The translations under genes and the position numbers were made by a program. This document shows, one piece after another, positions 49,482-57,067 of a DNA stretch of 64,000 nt. The DNA is from Halostella litorea (GTDB taxonomy: Archaea > Halobacteriota > Halobacteria > Halobacteriales > Natronoarchaeaceae), in assembly GCF_004785955.1 (NCBI RefSeq), contig NZ_SJER01000001.1, positions 558,001 through 622,000 on the forward strand. The letters are read 5' to 3'. Under the pieces are notes generated by a model. It was not told the DNA's origin and did no database searches. It saw only the letters and a list, made by a program, of their open reading frames with translations. The stretch's first letter is position 1. Every line of letters begins with the position of its first letter.

Positions 49482-50168
49482 GTGACCGTCGCCGTCGTCC
49501 GGTTCGGCGGGTCGAACTGCGACCGCGACGCCGAGCGCGCGCTCGCCCACCTCGGGATCGACGCCCAGATCGTCTGGCACGAGGACGGCCTCCCCGACGG
49601 GACGACGGGCGTCGTCCTCCCCGGCGGGTTCTCCTACGGCGACTACCTCCGGGCCGGCGCGATGGCCGCCCGGTCGCCGATCGTCGACGAGGTCCGCGAG
49701 GCCGCCGCCGACGGCGTCCCCGTGCTCGGGGTCTGCAACGGCGCGCAGATCGGCTGCGAGTCCGGCCTCACCGAGGGGGCGTTCACCACGAACCGGAGCG
49801 CGCGGTTCCAGTGCGAACACGTCCACCTCCGGGTCGAGAACGCCGACACGCCCTGGACCGCCGCCTACGAGCAGGGCGAGGTGATCGAGGTGCCCATCGC
49901 CCACGGCGAGGGCCGCTACGAGGCCAACGACGTGCGCCTGACGGAACTGGAGATGGAGGACCGGATCCTCTTCCGGTACTGCGACGCCGACGGCGAGGTG
50001 ACGGATGCGGCGAACCCCAACGGCTCGAAACACGCCGTCGCCGGAGTGCTCGGCGAACGCGACTCGGTCGCCGTGTTGATGCCCCACCCCGAGCGGGCGA
50101 CGCTCCCGGACGTGGGCGGCACCGACGGGCAGGGGATCCTCCGCGGGTTCGAGCGCTCGCAGGCCTGA
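49482..50168 (+). CDS. purQ: Phosphoribosylformylglycinamidine synthase subunit PurQ (glutaminase)
   Basis: A 228-aa class I glutaminase that supplies ammonia to PurL. The nucleophile is Cys85 (VLGVCNGAQIGCE), and the catalytic His is in LMPHPERAT. The GTG at 49482 starts the family N-terminus TVAVVRFGGSNCDRD. An ATG at 49429, directly after the purS stop, begins a similar ATGACGGTCGCC but leads into an 18-codon ORF that ends over the GTG. Confidence 0.95.
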   Translation: MTVAVVRFGGSNCDRDAERALAHLGIDAQIVWHEDGLPDGTTGVVLPGGFSYGDYLRAGAMAARSPIVDEVREAAADGVPVLGVCNGAQIGCESGLTEGAFTTNRSARFQCEHVHLRVENADTPWTAAYEQGEVIEVPIAHGEGRYEANDVRLTELEMEDRILFRYCDADGEVTDAANPNGSKHAVAGVLGERDSVAVLMPHPERATLPDVGGTDGQGILRGFERSQA

Positions 50169-50193
50169 GCGCTGGCGCGGCGGTTCCCCGCCT

Positions 50194-51264
50194 TCAGCGC
50201 GTGAGCGGCATCGCGTAACTCGTCTCGCGGGCCAGCACTTCCTCCCAGGTCCGCTCGCAGTCACACGACACCTGCTCGAACACCGACGGGTCCTGCCGCA
50301 GGTCGAAGTCCTTGATGGCGCGCTGGACCCGGTCGTCGCACTCCCCGCAGTTGTGGGGCCCACGGTCGCTGCCGTGGCCGACGGGGTCCGAGACGACGAT
50401 GGCGTCGGCGTCGGCGGTCGATTCGAGCACCTCGGCGACGCTCCAGAGCCACGGCGGCCGGTAGCCGTCCCGGAAGTACAGTTCGTCGACCATGGTGTAG
50501 CGCTGGACGTTACAGGGGTTCATCGAGACGGTGTGGGCGTACTCGGCGCATTTCCGGACGGACCGCTTCATGTCCTCGACGGCCTCGCGCTCGCTCAGGA
50601 ACGGCGGCTTCATCAGCAGGTACGCCTTGATGCCCGCGCCCGCTGCGTCGGCCTCCTCGCTGGCGGCGACGAACTCGTCGAAGTCGAAGTACTTGTTCAC
50701 GCAGTCGTGGCGCACGCGGTCGGTGCCGGTTTCGAGGCCGACCGCCACGTCCGTCTCCAGGCCGACGTCGGTGAAGTCGGTCAGTTTCCCGCGGTCGACG
50801 AAGTCGGGCAGGCTCTCGACGACGATGCGGTCCCGATCCGCGAACGTCTCGGCGATCGCCTGCCGGCTCTCGGCGGCGACCTCGCGCTCGTCGAGGAACG
50901 AGCCGCTGGTGTAGATCTTGATGAGGCCGCTCTCCGCGTCCGCGTTCTCGGCCTCGTGATCGAGACAGGCGTCTATCTGGTCCATCAGCGCGTCGTGGGT
51001 GACGCTCCCGCCGTCGACGGACTCGGCGACGTAGCCACACATCGTACAGCCCCCGGCCCGCGCCCAGCGGCAGCCGCCGGTGTTCAGGATGATCGTGAGG
51101 CTCTGGTAGACGCCGTCGGGCGTGTTGTCCTCGTCTATCCACACCCGCGTGGGCTCGTGCGGGTCGTAGGACGCCTCCTTCTCGGCGCGGATCCCGCGCA
51201 TCACCTTGTTGTGGGCGTCCATCCCCTTCCCCTGCTCGTACACGTCGGGGCTCGGCTTGCTCAT
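50194..51264 (-). CDS. Archaeosine synthesis radical SAM protein RaSEA
   Basis: A 356-aa radical SAM protein with the unusual cluster motif CX7CX2C (Cys65, Cys73, Cys76 in CRWARAGGCTMC), which distinguishes RaSEA. RaSEA converts the lysine-modified preQ0 made by ArcS into archaeosine at tRNA position 15. MKPPFLSERE, NPCNVQRYTMVDELY and a C-terminal CDCERTW segment are present. A TTTACC box near 51290 supports ATG 51264. It lies 5.8 kb from arcS and 9.6 kb from tgtA. Confidence 0.9.
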   Translation of the reverse strand: MSKPSPDVYEQGKGMDAHNKVMRGIRAEKEASYDPHEPTRVWIDEDNTPDGVYQSLTIILNTGGCRWARAGGCTMCGYVAESVDGGSVTHDALMDQIDACLDHEAENADAESGLIKIYTSGSFLDEREVAAESRQAIAETFADRDRIVVESLPDFVDRGKLTDFTDVGLETDVAVGLETGTDRVRHDCVNKYFDFDEFVAASEEADAAGAGIKAYLLMKPPFLSEREAVEDMKRSVRKCAEYAHTVSMNPCNVQRYTMVDELYFRDGYRPPWLWSVAEVLESTADADAIVVSDPVGHGSDRGPHNCGECDDRVQRAIKDFDLRQDPSVFEQVSCDCERTWEEVLARETSYAMPLTR

Positions 51265-51341
51265 TGCCGGTCGGTAGCCGTCCGAGTGGTAAAGCGACTT
51301 CGTCTCGCGGGGCCGCCGGGGGCGGCTCCTGTGAAATCGTA

Positions 51342-51349
51342 GATACTTT
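51342..51349 (+). promoter_or_regulatory. TATA box of the methyltransferase gene
   Basis: GATACTTT, about 28 nt before ATG 51374, predicts a leaderless transcript divergent from RaSEA. Confidence 0.65.
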
Positions 51350-51373
51350 GTCGGGAGCGCCTCCCCTTCGCGT

Positions 51374-52237
51374 ATGGTCGACCCCGACAGGACCGACCCC
51401 GAGACGTACTACGACGACTACGGGGAGCGGGAGTGGGAGCGCCTCGACCGGGATTTCTTCCACCGGCTGGAGTGGGAGGGGACCGTCGAGCAACTGGAGA
51501 CACACCTCCCGCCGGTCGACGACCCGGACGACCCGCCCCGGGTCGCGGACGTCGGCGGCGCGGCGGGCCGGTACAGCGTCTGGCTCGCCGAGCACGGGTA
51601 CGACGTGACGCTGGTCGAGCCGAGCGGCGCGCAGCGCGACATCGCCCGCGAGAAACTGGCGGAGCGCGGCGTTTCCGACCGCGTCACCGTCCGCGACGGC
51701 GACGTGCGGGACCTGGAGGCGGCCGACGACGCCTTCGACGCGACGCTGTGTCTGGGCGGGCCGCTGTCGCACGTCCTCGACGCCGACGAGCGGCGGGAGG
51801 GCGCGAGCGAACTCCGCCGGGTGACGGTCCCGGACGGCCCGGTCTTCGCCTCCGTGATGGGGCTGCTCGGCGCGGTGATGATCACCGTCCAGTACGCCGG
51901 CCGGGTCGAGCCGGAGGTCGACGACCTCGCGCTGATGCCCGACCTCGTCCGGGAGCGCGACTACACCGCCGACCTCGCCGAGCGAAACGGGATGGAGCCG
52001 GTCATCTTCGACTGCCACTTCTTCCGGCGCGACGAGTTCGAGGAGTTGCTCGACGGGGCCGGGCTGGCGGTCGAGCGCGTCGCGGCGCTGGAGGGCGTCG
52101 CAGCGCTCCGCCGGTCACACTTCGAGGAACTCGACGACGACGCCCGCGACACGGTTCGGGCGCTGAACGACCTGTTGCGGACCGACGGGACGCTCGCGGA
52201 CGTGTCGCCGCACATGCTGGCGGTCTGTCGGGCGTAG
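51374..52237 (+). CDS. Class I SAM-dependent methyltransferase
   Basis: A 287-aa methyltransferase with motif I VADVGGAAGRYSVWLAEHGYDVTLVEPS (about 57-84) and motif II DGDVRDLEAADDAFDATLCLGGPLSHV. It resembles UbiE-like or generic small-molecule methyltransferases; the substrate is unknown. A C-terminal segment (RRSHFEELDDDARDTVRALNDLL) is the acidic helical lid. It is divergent from RaSEA and could act on tRNA, but the neighbourhood alone does not prove that. Confidence 0.85.
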   Translation: MVDPDRTDPETYYDDYGEREWERLDRDFFHRLEWEGTVEQLETHLPPVDDPDDPPRVADVGGAAGRYSVWLAEHGYDVTLVEPSGAQRDIAREKLAERGVSDRVTVRDGDVRDLEAADDAFDATLCLGGPLSHVLDADERREGASELRRVTVPDGPVFASVMGLLGAVMITVQYAGRVEPEVDDLALMPDLVRERDYTADLAERNGMEPVIFDCHFFRRDEFEELLDGAGLAVERVAALEGVAALRRSHFEELDDDARDTVRALNDLLRTDGTLADVSPHMLAVCRA

Positions 52238-52266
52238 CCGGTCGCCGCCGCTCGCGGGCCGCCGGC

Positions 52267-52692
52267 CTACAGCGCGCGGAGGACCAGCAGCGCGAGCGCG
52301 ACGCCGACGGCCGCGCCGACGCAGTTCGCCGCGGCGTCCGCCAGCGAGAACGTCCGGTAGGGCAGCGCCGCCTGAAGTAGTTCCATGCCGACGCCGTAGG
52401 CGACCGCCCCGGCCCCGGTCCGCGCGGCCAGCCGGACGTCGACCCGCACGTCCTCGACCAGCGCGAACGCCGTCGTCCCGGCCAGCCCCGCGTAAGCGAT
52501 CCCGTGGAGCCACTTGTCGGCCCCGAGGAGGCCCAGCGGCCCCGAAATCGACAGGCTGCCGCCCGTCGGCACGAGGGATCCGACGGTCAGGACCGCCGCG
52601 ACGGCGAGCGCGGCGGCGACCCGGTACCGCCGCGGCGGCAGGCGGCGGACCGTCGACCGGTCTATCTCCGTTCCCAGTTCCGTCTCCGCCAT
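52267..52692 (-). CDS. VanZ family membrane protein
   Basis: A 141-aa protein with about four helices and the VanZ-like core DKWLHGIAYAGLA and GVGMELLQAALPYRTFSLADAAANCVGAAVG. VanZ-like proteins are of uncertain role; some affect antibiotic or cell-wall resistance in bacteria. It starts at ATG 52692 and is divergent from the AOR gene. Confidence 0.85.
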   Translation of the reverse strand: MAETELGTEIDRSTVRRLPPRRYRVAAALAVAAVLTVGSLVPTGGSLSISGPLGLLGADKWLHGIAYAGLAGTTAFALVEDVRVDVRLAARTGAGAVAYGVGMELLQAALPYRTFSLADAAANCVGAAVGVALALLVLRAL

Positions 52693-52746
52693 GTCCGGTG
52701 CCTCGGATCGACGGCCCGTAATCCCACCGGTCGGCGGCGACCCCCG

Positions 52747-52766
52747 CGTAACCGTATTCGGTTACG
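52747..52766. promoter_or_regulatory. 8-bp inverted repeat in the AOR upstream region
   Basis: CGTAACCG and CGGTTACG flank a TATT spacer. The site lies 56-75 nt upstream of the AOR ATG, beyond the likely TATA box near 52796-52804. It is a plausible operator for a dimeric regulator. Confidence 0.55.
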
Positions 52767-52774
52767 TCGGTATG

Positions 52775-52788
52775 CTAACGGCTAACGG
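52775..52788 (+). promoter_or_regulatory. Tandem heptamer CTAACGG x2 in the AOR promoter
   Basis: Two exact copies head-to-tail, between the inverted repeat at 52747-52766 and the TATA-like region. They share the TAACSG core with that repeat, so the same regulator could touch both. Confidence 0.45.
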
Positions 52789-52821
52789 GTTGCGGCCCGT
52801 ATGTAACAATCGTACCTTACA

Positions 52822-54753
52822 ATGACCGATATCGGAGGCTTCCACGACAGGGTCGCTCGGGTCGACCTGTCGGGGAGAGACGTACGTTACGAGGGCATCG
52901 ACACCGAGGACGCGAAGAAGTACATCGGCGCGCGCGGGCTCGGGGTGAAGTACGTCTTCGAGCAGGGTCCGGACGTGGACCCGCTCGGCCCCGACAACCT
53001 GCTGGCGTTCATGAACGGGCCGCTGACGGGGACCCAGACGACGATGAGCGGGCGCATCGCCGTCTGTACGAAGTCGCCGCTGACGGGCACCGTCACGGAC
53101 TCCCACCACGGCGGCTGGTCGGGCGCGCGACTGAAGTGGGCCGGCTTCGACGGCCTGCTGTTCGAGGGGCAGGCCGACGACCCCGTGTACGCCTACGTCG
53201 AGGACGGCGAGGTCGAACTCCGCGACGCCTCGGACCTGTGGGGCCAGGGCGTCCACGACACGCTCGACGACATCGAAGGGGAGGTAGAGGGCCAGTACGG
53301 CAAGAACCTCTCCGCGATGGCGATCGGCCAGGGCGGCGAGAACGGCGTCCGATTCGGCTGCATCATCAACGAGGACGACCGCGCGAGCGGCCGCGGCGGC
53401 ACCGGCGCGGTGATGGGGTCGAAGAACCTCAAGGCCGTCGTCGTGAAATCCAGCACGAAGATGCCGAAGCCGGCCGACCCGGAGACGTTCCAGGAGGGCC
53501 ACAAGCAGGCGATGCGGGCCATCCAGGAGTCCGACGTCACCGCGCCCAACGAGGGCGGCCTCTCGCAGTTCGGCACGAACGTGCTGATGAACATCACCGA
53601 GGAGATGGACGGCCTGCCGACCCGGAACGGCCGCTACACCTCCACCTCCTCGGAGGCCGAGGAGGACCCGGACGTGCCGAACATCGACTCGGAGAAGGTC
53701 TCCGGCGAGAACGTCCGCGAGAACATCCTCGTCGACGAGCCGACCTGCCACTCCTGTCCGGTCGCCTGCAAGAAGGAGGTCGAGGTCGACGTCCACCACA
53801 AGGGCGAGGAGATGAACGTCCGGATGGAGTCCTACGAGTACGAGTCCGCCTGGGCGCTCGGCCCGAACTCCATGACCGACGAGCGCGACAAGATCGCGGT
53901 GATGCTCGACCGGTGTAACGACCTCGGCGTCGACACCATCGAGATGGGCAACATCATGGCGATGGCGATGGAGGCCACCGAGAAGGGCTACCTCGACGAC
54001 CTCGGCGACGGGATCGACTGGGGCGACTCCGAGACCATGATCGACATGATAGAGCGCGTCGCCCACCGCGAGGACGACCTCGCGGACCTGCTCTCGAAGG
54101 GCCAGCGCCGCATGGCCGAGGAGATCGGTGCCCACGACTGCCGCCTCGACGTGAAGGGGCAGGCGATCGCCGCCTACGACCCGCGCGCCATGAAGGGGAT
54201 GGGGATCGGCTACGCCACCTCTAACCGCGGCGCGTGCCACCTGCGCGGCTACACGCCCGCCGCCGAGATCCTGGGCATCCCGGAGAAGGTCGACCCGTAC
54301 GACTGGAAAGGCAAAGGCGAACTCTGTGCCACGTTCCAGGACATGCACGCCATCTCCGACTCCTTCGACATCTGCAAGTTCAACGCGTTCGCGGAGGGCG
54401 TCGAGGAGTACGTGCTCCAGTACAACGGGATGACCGGCCTCGACTACAGCGAGGACGAGCTACTGGAGGCCGGCGAGCGGATCTACAACCTCGAACGGTA
54501 CTACAACAACCTCAACGGCTTCGACGGCGAGGACGACACGCTCCCGGACCGGTTCCTCGAGGACGGCATCCGCGGCCAGGGTGCAAGCGAGGGCCAGTAC
54601 TGCGAACTCGACGAGATGAAGGCGGAGTACTACGAGGTCCGCGACTGGGAGGACGGCGTCGTGCCCGACGAGAAACTGGACGAACTCGGCATCGAACTCG
54701 GCCCCGGCACCGGCGTGAGCAGCGGCGGGGCGGCGGCCCCGTCCGACGACTGA
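52822..54753 (+). CDS. aor: Aldehyde ferredoxin oxidoreductase (tungsten/molybdopterin)
   Basis: A 643-aa AOR-family enzyme that oxidises aldehydes to carboxylates with ferredoxin, using a bis-pterin W or Mo cofactor. The [4Fe-4S] ligands are Cys309, Cys312, Cys316 (CHSCPVAC) and Cys518 (SFDICKF). The family motifs GPLTGT (66-71), SKNLKAVV, AWALGPNS and RGACHLRG are present. The acidic tail ends APSDD. The gene faces a MoaD-like pair across a 146-nt gap with a long hairpin. Upstream repeats (52747-52788) suggest regulated expression. Confidence 0.95.
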   Translation: MTDIGGFHDRVARVDLSGRDVRYEGIDTEDAKKYIGARGLGVKYVFEQGPDVDPLGPDNLLAFMNGPLTGTQTTMSGRIAVCTKSPLTGTVTDSHHGGWSGARLKWAGFDGLLFEGQADDPVYAYVEDGEVELRDASDLWGQGVHDTLDDIEGEVEGQYGKNLSAMAIGQGGENGVRFGCIINEDDRASGRGGTGAVMGSKNLKAVVVKSSTKMPKPADPETFQEGHKQAMRAIQESDVTAPNEGGLSQFGTNVLMNITEEMDGLPTRNGRYTSTSSEAEEDPDVPNIDSEKVSGENVRENILVDEPTCHSCPVACKKEVEVDVHHKGEEMNVRMESYEYESAWALGPNSMTDERDKIAVMLDRCNDLGVDTIEMGNIMAMAMEATEKGYLDDLGDGIDWGDSETMIDMIERVAHREDDLADLLSKGQRRMAEEIGAHDCRLDVKGQAIAAYDPRAMKGMGIGYATSNRGACHLRGYTPAAEILGIPEKVDPYDWKGKGELCATFQDMHAISDSFDICKFNAFAEGVEEYVLQYNGMTGLDYSEDELLEAGERIYNLERYYNNLNGFDGEDDTLPDRFLEDGIRGQGASEGQYCELDEMKAEYYEVRDWEDGVVPDEKLDELGIELGPGTGVSSGGAAAPSDD

Positions 54754-54771
54754 TCGGTCGAGGGGCCTGCC

Positions 54772-54852
54772 CGAGACTGCGGTCTCGGACGGGAAGAGCG
54801 ACGACTGAGGGGTATCGAGTGGGTCGATAGACCCCGAGATACCGCAGTCTCG
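54772..54852. terminator. Long imperfect hairpin between convergent genes
   Basis: CGAGACTGCGGT (54772-54783) pairs with ACCGCAGTCTCG (54841-54852). The stem can be extended inward by TCTCGG (54783-54788) with CCGAGA (54834-54839) across a small bulge. A second stem, TATCGA (54813-54818) with TCGATA (54824-54829), forms inside. A T5 run lies at 54896-54900 on the plus strand. It is probably a terminator between aor and the opposed gene, but larger than a normal one. Confidence 0.6.
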
Positions 54853-54899
54853 CTTGGATAGTCGACGACTGAGCGGGAAGAACGACGCGGGCCGGTTTT

Positions 54900-55283
54900 T
54901 CATTCCTCGGACGACGTGCCGACCACGACCGCCGACCGTATCTCCAGCGCCGAGTCCATCGCGGCCTCGCGGTCGGTCTTCCGGCCGATCCGCCGGACCT
55001 GTTCGGCGTGTGCCCGGGCGAGTGCGTCGCGCTCGCGGCGGTGGAGGTCGAGTTCCTCGCCCACCCGCTCCCAGTGGTCGGCGTCGGCGAGGAACGCCGC
55101 GCGGTCGTCGTCCTCGTGGACGCACTCGTACCGCCGGCGGTACTCGTCGATGCGCGGGCCGAGGTCGGCCTGCACCCGGTCGACCAGCGCCGGCAGCCGC
55201 TCGGGCGCGACGCTGGCTTTCGCGCCCGCCATCAGCAACACCTCGCCGTCGAGCGGGTCGCCCGACGCGTCGCTCCCGCTCAT
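54900..55283 (-). CDS. Uncharacterised helical protein coupled to a MoaD-like gene
   Basis: A 127-aa acidic, helical protein: MSGSDASGDPLDGEVLLMAGAKASVAPERLPALVDRVQADLGPRIDEYRRRYECVHEDD, then AAFLADADHWERVGEELDLHRRERDALARAHAEQVRRIG. No domain is recognised. ATG 55283 overlaps the stop of the MoaD-like gene by 4 nt. The pair faces aor, so it may help AOR cofactor insertion or electron transfer, which is inference from position only. Confidence 0.72.
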   Translation of the reverse strand: MSGSDASGDPLDGEVLLMAGAKASVAPERLPALVDRVQADLGPRIDEYRRRYECVHEDDDRAAFLADADHWERVGEELDLHRRERDALARAHAEQVRRIGRKTDREAAMDSALEIRSAVVVGTSSEE

Positions 55284-55819
55284 CCCCCGGCGCGCATCGC
55301 CTTCTGCGCGAACCGTTCGACCAGCGAGTCGAGCGTCCCGTCGTCGCCCTCGAACTCGACGGTCACCTCGGTCAGCGACAGCGACGGCCCGATCGCGACC
55401 TTCTCGGCCGACAGCGTGGCGCGCCAGCCGTCGCCCTCGACGGCGCCGTCGTCGACCCGCTCGCCGCCGAGGTTCTCCAGATATCGGACCGCGAGGCGCT
55501 CGGAGATGCCGCGGAACGACCGGGTGCGGCGGTCGGTTCCCCCGCCGGCGACGGGCGGGAAGATCGAAAGCGCGTCGCCGTCCTCCAGCGCCGTCTCGGT
55601 CCCCTCCAGGTGGATCACCTCCCGGCCGTTCTTGAGGATGCTCAACTGCGGCCGGATCTCGCCGTCTGCGAGCAGCTGGCCGTCCAGGCCGTCGTACGTC
55701 GCTTCGAGGTCGGCGAGCACCGTCCCGACCGTCGTCGGCCCGTCGTCGTAGGTCAGGTCGACCTCCTTCCGGCCGACCGCGTCCCGGAAGGTGGCGAAGG
55801 TCCGCAACTCGATCTCCAT
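55280..55819 (-). CDS. MoaD/ThiS-like ubiquitin-fold protein with C-terminal extension
   Basis: A 179-aa protein. Residues 1-94 are a beta-grasp MoaD/ThiS/SAMP domain (MEIELRTFATFRDAVGRKEV, PQLSILKNGREVIHLEG, DGDALSIFPPVAGGG) with the diglycine at 92-94. In MoaD and SAMP proteins that diglycine is the C-terminus, but here an extra domain of about 85 aa follows (RRTRSFRGISERLAVRYLENLGGERV) and ends MRAGG, a second diglycine at the true C-terminus. It may carry sulfur for the W/Mo pterin of AOR or act as a protein modifier. It starts at ATG 55819. Confidence 0.88.
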   Translation of the reverse strand: MEIELRTFATFRDAVGRKEVDLTYDDGPTTVGTVLADLEATYDGLDGQLLADGEIRPQLSILKNGREVIHLEGTETALEDGDALSIFPPVAGGGTDRRTRSFRGISERLAVRYLENLGGERVDDGAVEGDGWRATLSAEKVAIGPSLSLTEVTVEFEGDDGTLDSLVERFAQKAMRAGG

Positions 55820-55913
55820 GTGGTAGCACAGTAGGGCGGCCGCGGCTTAAACCTCCGCCGCGGCGGCCGCGGGTCGCGCGTGGCGACCGGGGCGGGCGGC
55901 GCTGGCGGCCGGG

Positions 55914-56300
55914 TCAGGTGTCGCCGAGCCGGATGCCGTCCTCCACGAGGCGGGCGTTGCGCTCGCGGTCCAGTTCGGCCGCCACGTCGTCGTGTTCGTA
56001 CACCTGTTCTATCAGGTCGGCGTAGAGGTTGCGCCAGGCGATGGCGTAAATGGGGGATTGGCCCCAGGCGCGCAGTTCCGGCACGAACTCGTCGAACCGC
56101 TCCGCGCGGGTCTCGAAGCGCTCGACGGCGTCGGCGACGTAGGTCGCCGCCTCGCGGTCGTCCTCGGCGGCCGCGAGCGCCCGGTTGATCCGGTCCTCCC
56201 AGCCCTCGACGGCGCGTCGCATGTCCTGACCGGCCGACTCGCCGTCGGCGGGCAGCGATTCGAGGATGGGTTTCGGCACCGAGAGCGTCAGTTCGTCCAT
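55914..56300 (-). CDS. Uncharacterised haloarchaeal protein (128 aa)
   Basis: A 128-aa acidic helical protein starting MDELTLSVPKPILESLPADGESAGQDMRRAVEGWEDRINRAL and ending EDGIRLGDT. I cannot assign a family. The middle (YVADAVERFETRAERFDEFVPELRAWGQSPIYAIAWRNLYADLIEQVY) has regular helical spacing. It lies 94 nt upstream of the MoaD-like gene on the same strand and could share its transcript. Confidence 0.7.
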   Translation of the reverse strand: MDELTLSVPKPILESLPADGESAGQDMRRAVEGWEDRINRALAAAEDDREAATYVADAVERFETRAERFDEFVPELRAWGQSPIYAIAWRNLYADLIEQVYEHDDVAAELDRERNARLVEDGIRLGDT

Positions 56301-56520
56301 ACGCCACGGTCGGTCCCGGCGACCAAAAACCCCGCCGTCGCCGCGGGGCCGTGCGGACGCCGGACCGCCACCCGTGACGGGACCGTTTCGGCGGCTAGGC
56401 CGGGCTTTCGGCGTCCGTCGCCGCGTAAGCCCGGCTTATCTCCCCCCGGGGGCCGCGGAGTAGCGTCAGCGTGCCTACGTGTAATCCGGTCTGTACTCCG
56501 GGGGCGGCGGTCGCCGGCGA

Positions 56521-56540
56521 ACGGAACGGTACGGAACGGT
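56521..56540 (+). promoter_or_regulatory. Perfect 10-bp tandem repeat before a TATA box
   Basis: ACGGAACGGT occurs twice head-to-tail (56521-56530, 56531-56540). It sits immediately upstream of the TATA-like GTTTATG (56548-56554). The position matches operator or BRE-proximal activator sites. Confidence 0.52.
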
Positions 56541-56581
56541 ATCGGAGGTTTATGCCCCAAATGGGAGTACGAACTGGTGAC

Positions 56582-57067
56582 GTGAAACCCACAGAAGACG
56601 CGACGATAGGCCGTCAGCGCGAGCGGGATCGGAAGCGCGTACCGGACTCGGACGCCGAGACCGACCGGCTGCGGCGCGCGATGACGCGCCGCGACCGGCC
56701 CAGCGCCCCGGACGAGCCGGCGGCAGTCCCCGACGCGCCGGACCTCCCGTCCGGGTGGACCCGGCGACGGAACGGGGACGACGAGATCACCTTCGTCCGC
56801 GAGGGCGGCGAGCTACGGCTGTCGGCGACGCGCGAGAACGGCGCGTGGCACCTGTCCGGTCGCCAGCGCACCGGGGAGGCCGAACACGACTTCCGCGTCG
56901 GCGGCGTGTCGACGCGGGACGAGGCCCTCCGCTGCCTGTTCGACGCGATGGAGCGGGTCAACGCCGCGATGGCGGAATGCGACTGGAACGGCCGTATCTG
57001 CCTCTCGACGGCGGTCGACGGCGTCTGCAGACACGACTCCGGGTCGATCGGCCGCCTCGTGGAGTAG
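56582..57067 (+). CDS. Haloarchaeal protein (161 aa, DUF7552-like)
   Basis: A 161-aa protein with a charged disordered N-terminus (about 1-50). It then has a beta-rich domain LPSGWTRRRNGDDEITFVREGGELRLSATRENGAWHLSGRQ and a helical end TRDEALRCLFDAMERVNAAMAE, followed by a Cys-containing tail. I think it is DUF7552; no function is known. GTG 56582 is chosen because the TATA-like box at 56548-56554 lies about 30 nt upstream; ATG 56552 or 56561 would fall inside or too close to it. It is convergent with arcS, with no gap at the stops. Confidence 0.65.
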   Translation: MKPTEDATIGRQRERDRKRVPDSDAETDRLRRAMTRRDRPSAPDEPAAVPDAPDLPSGWTRRRNGDDEITFVREGGELRLSATRENGAWHLSGRQRTGEAEHDFRVGGVSTRDEALRCLFDAMERVNAAMAECDWNGRICLSTAVDGVCRHDSGSIGRLVE

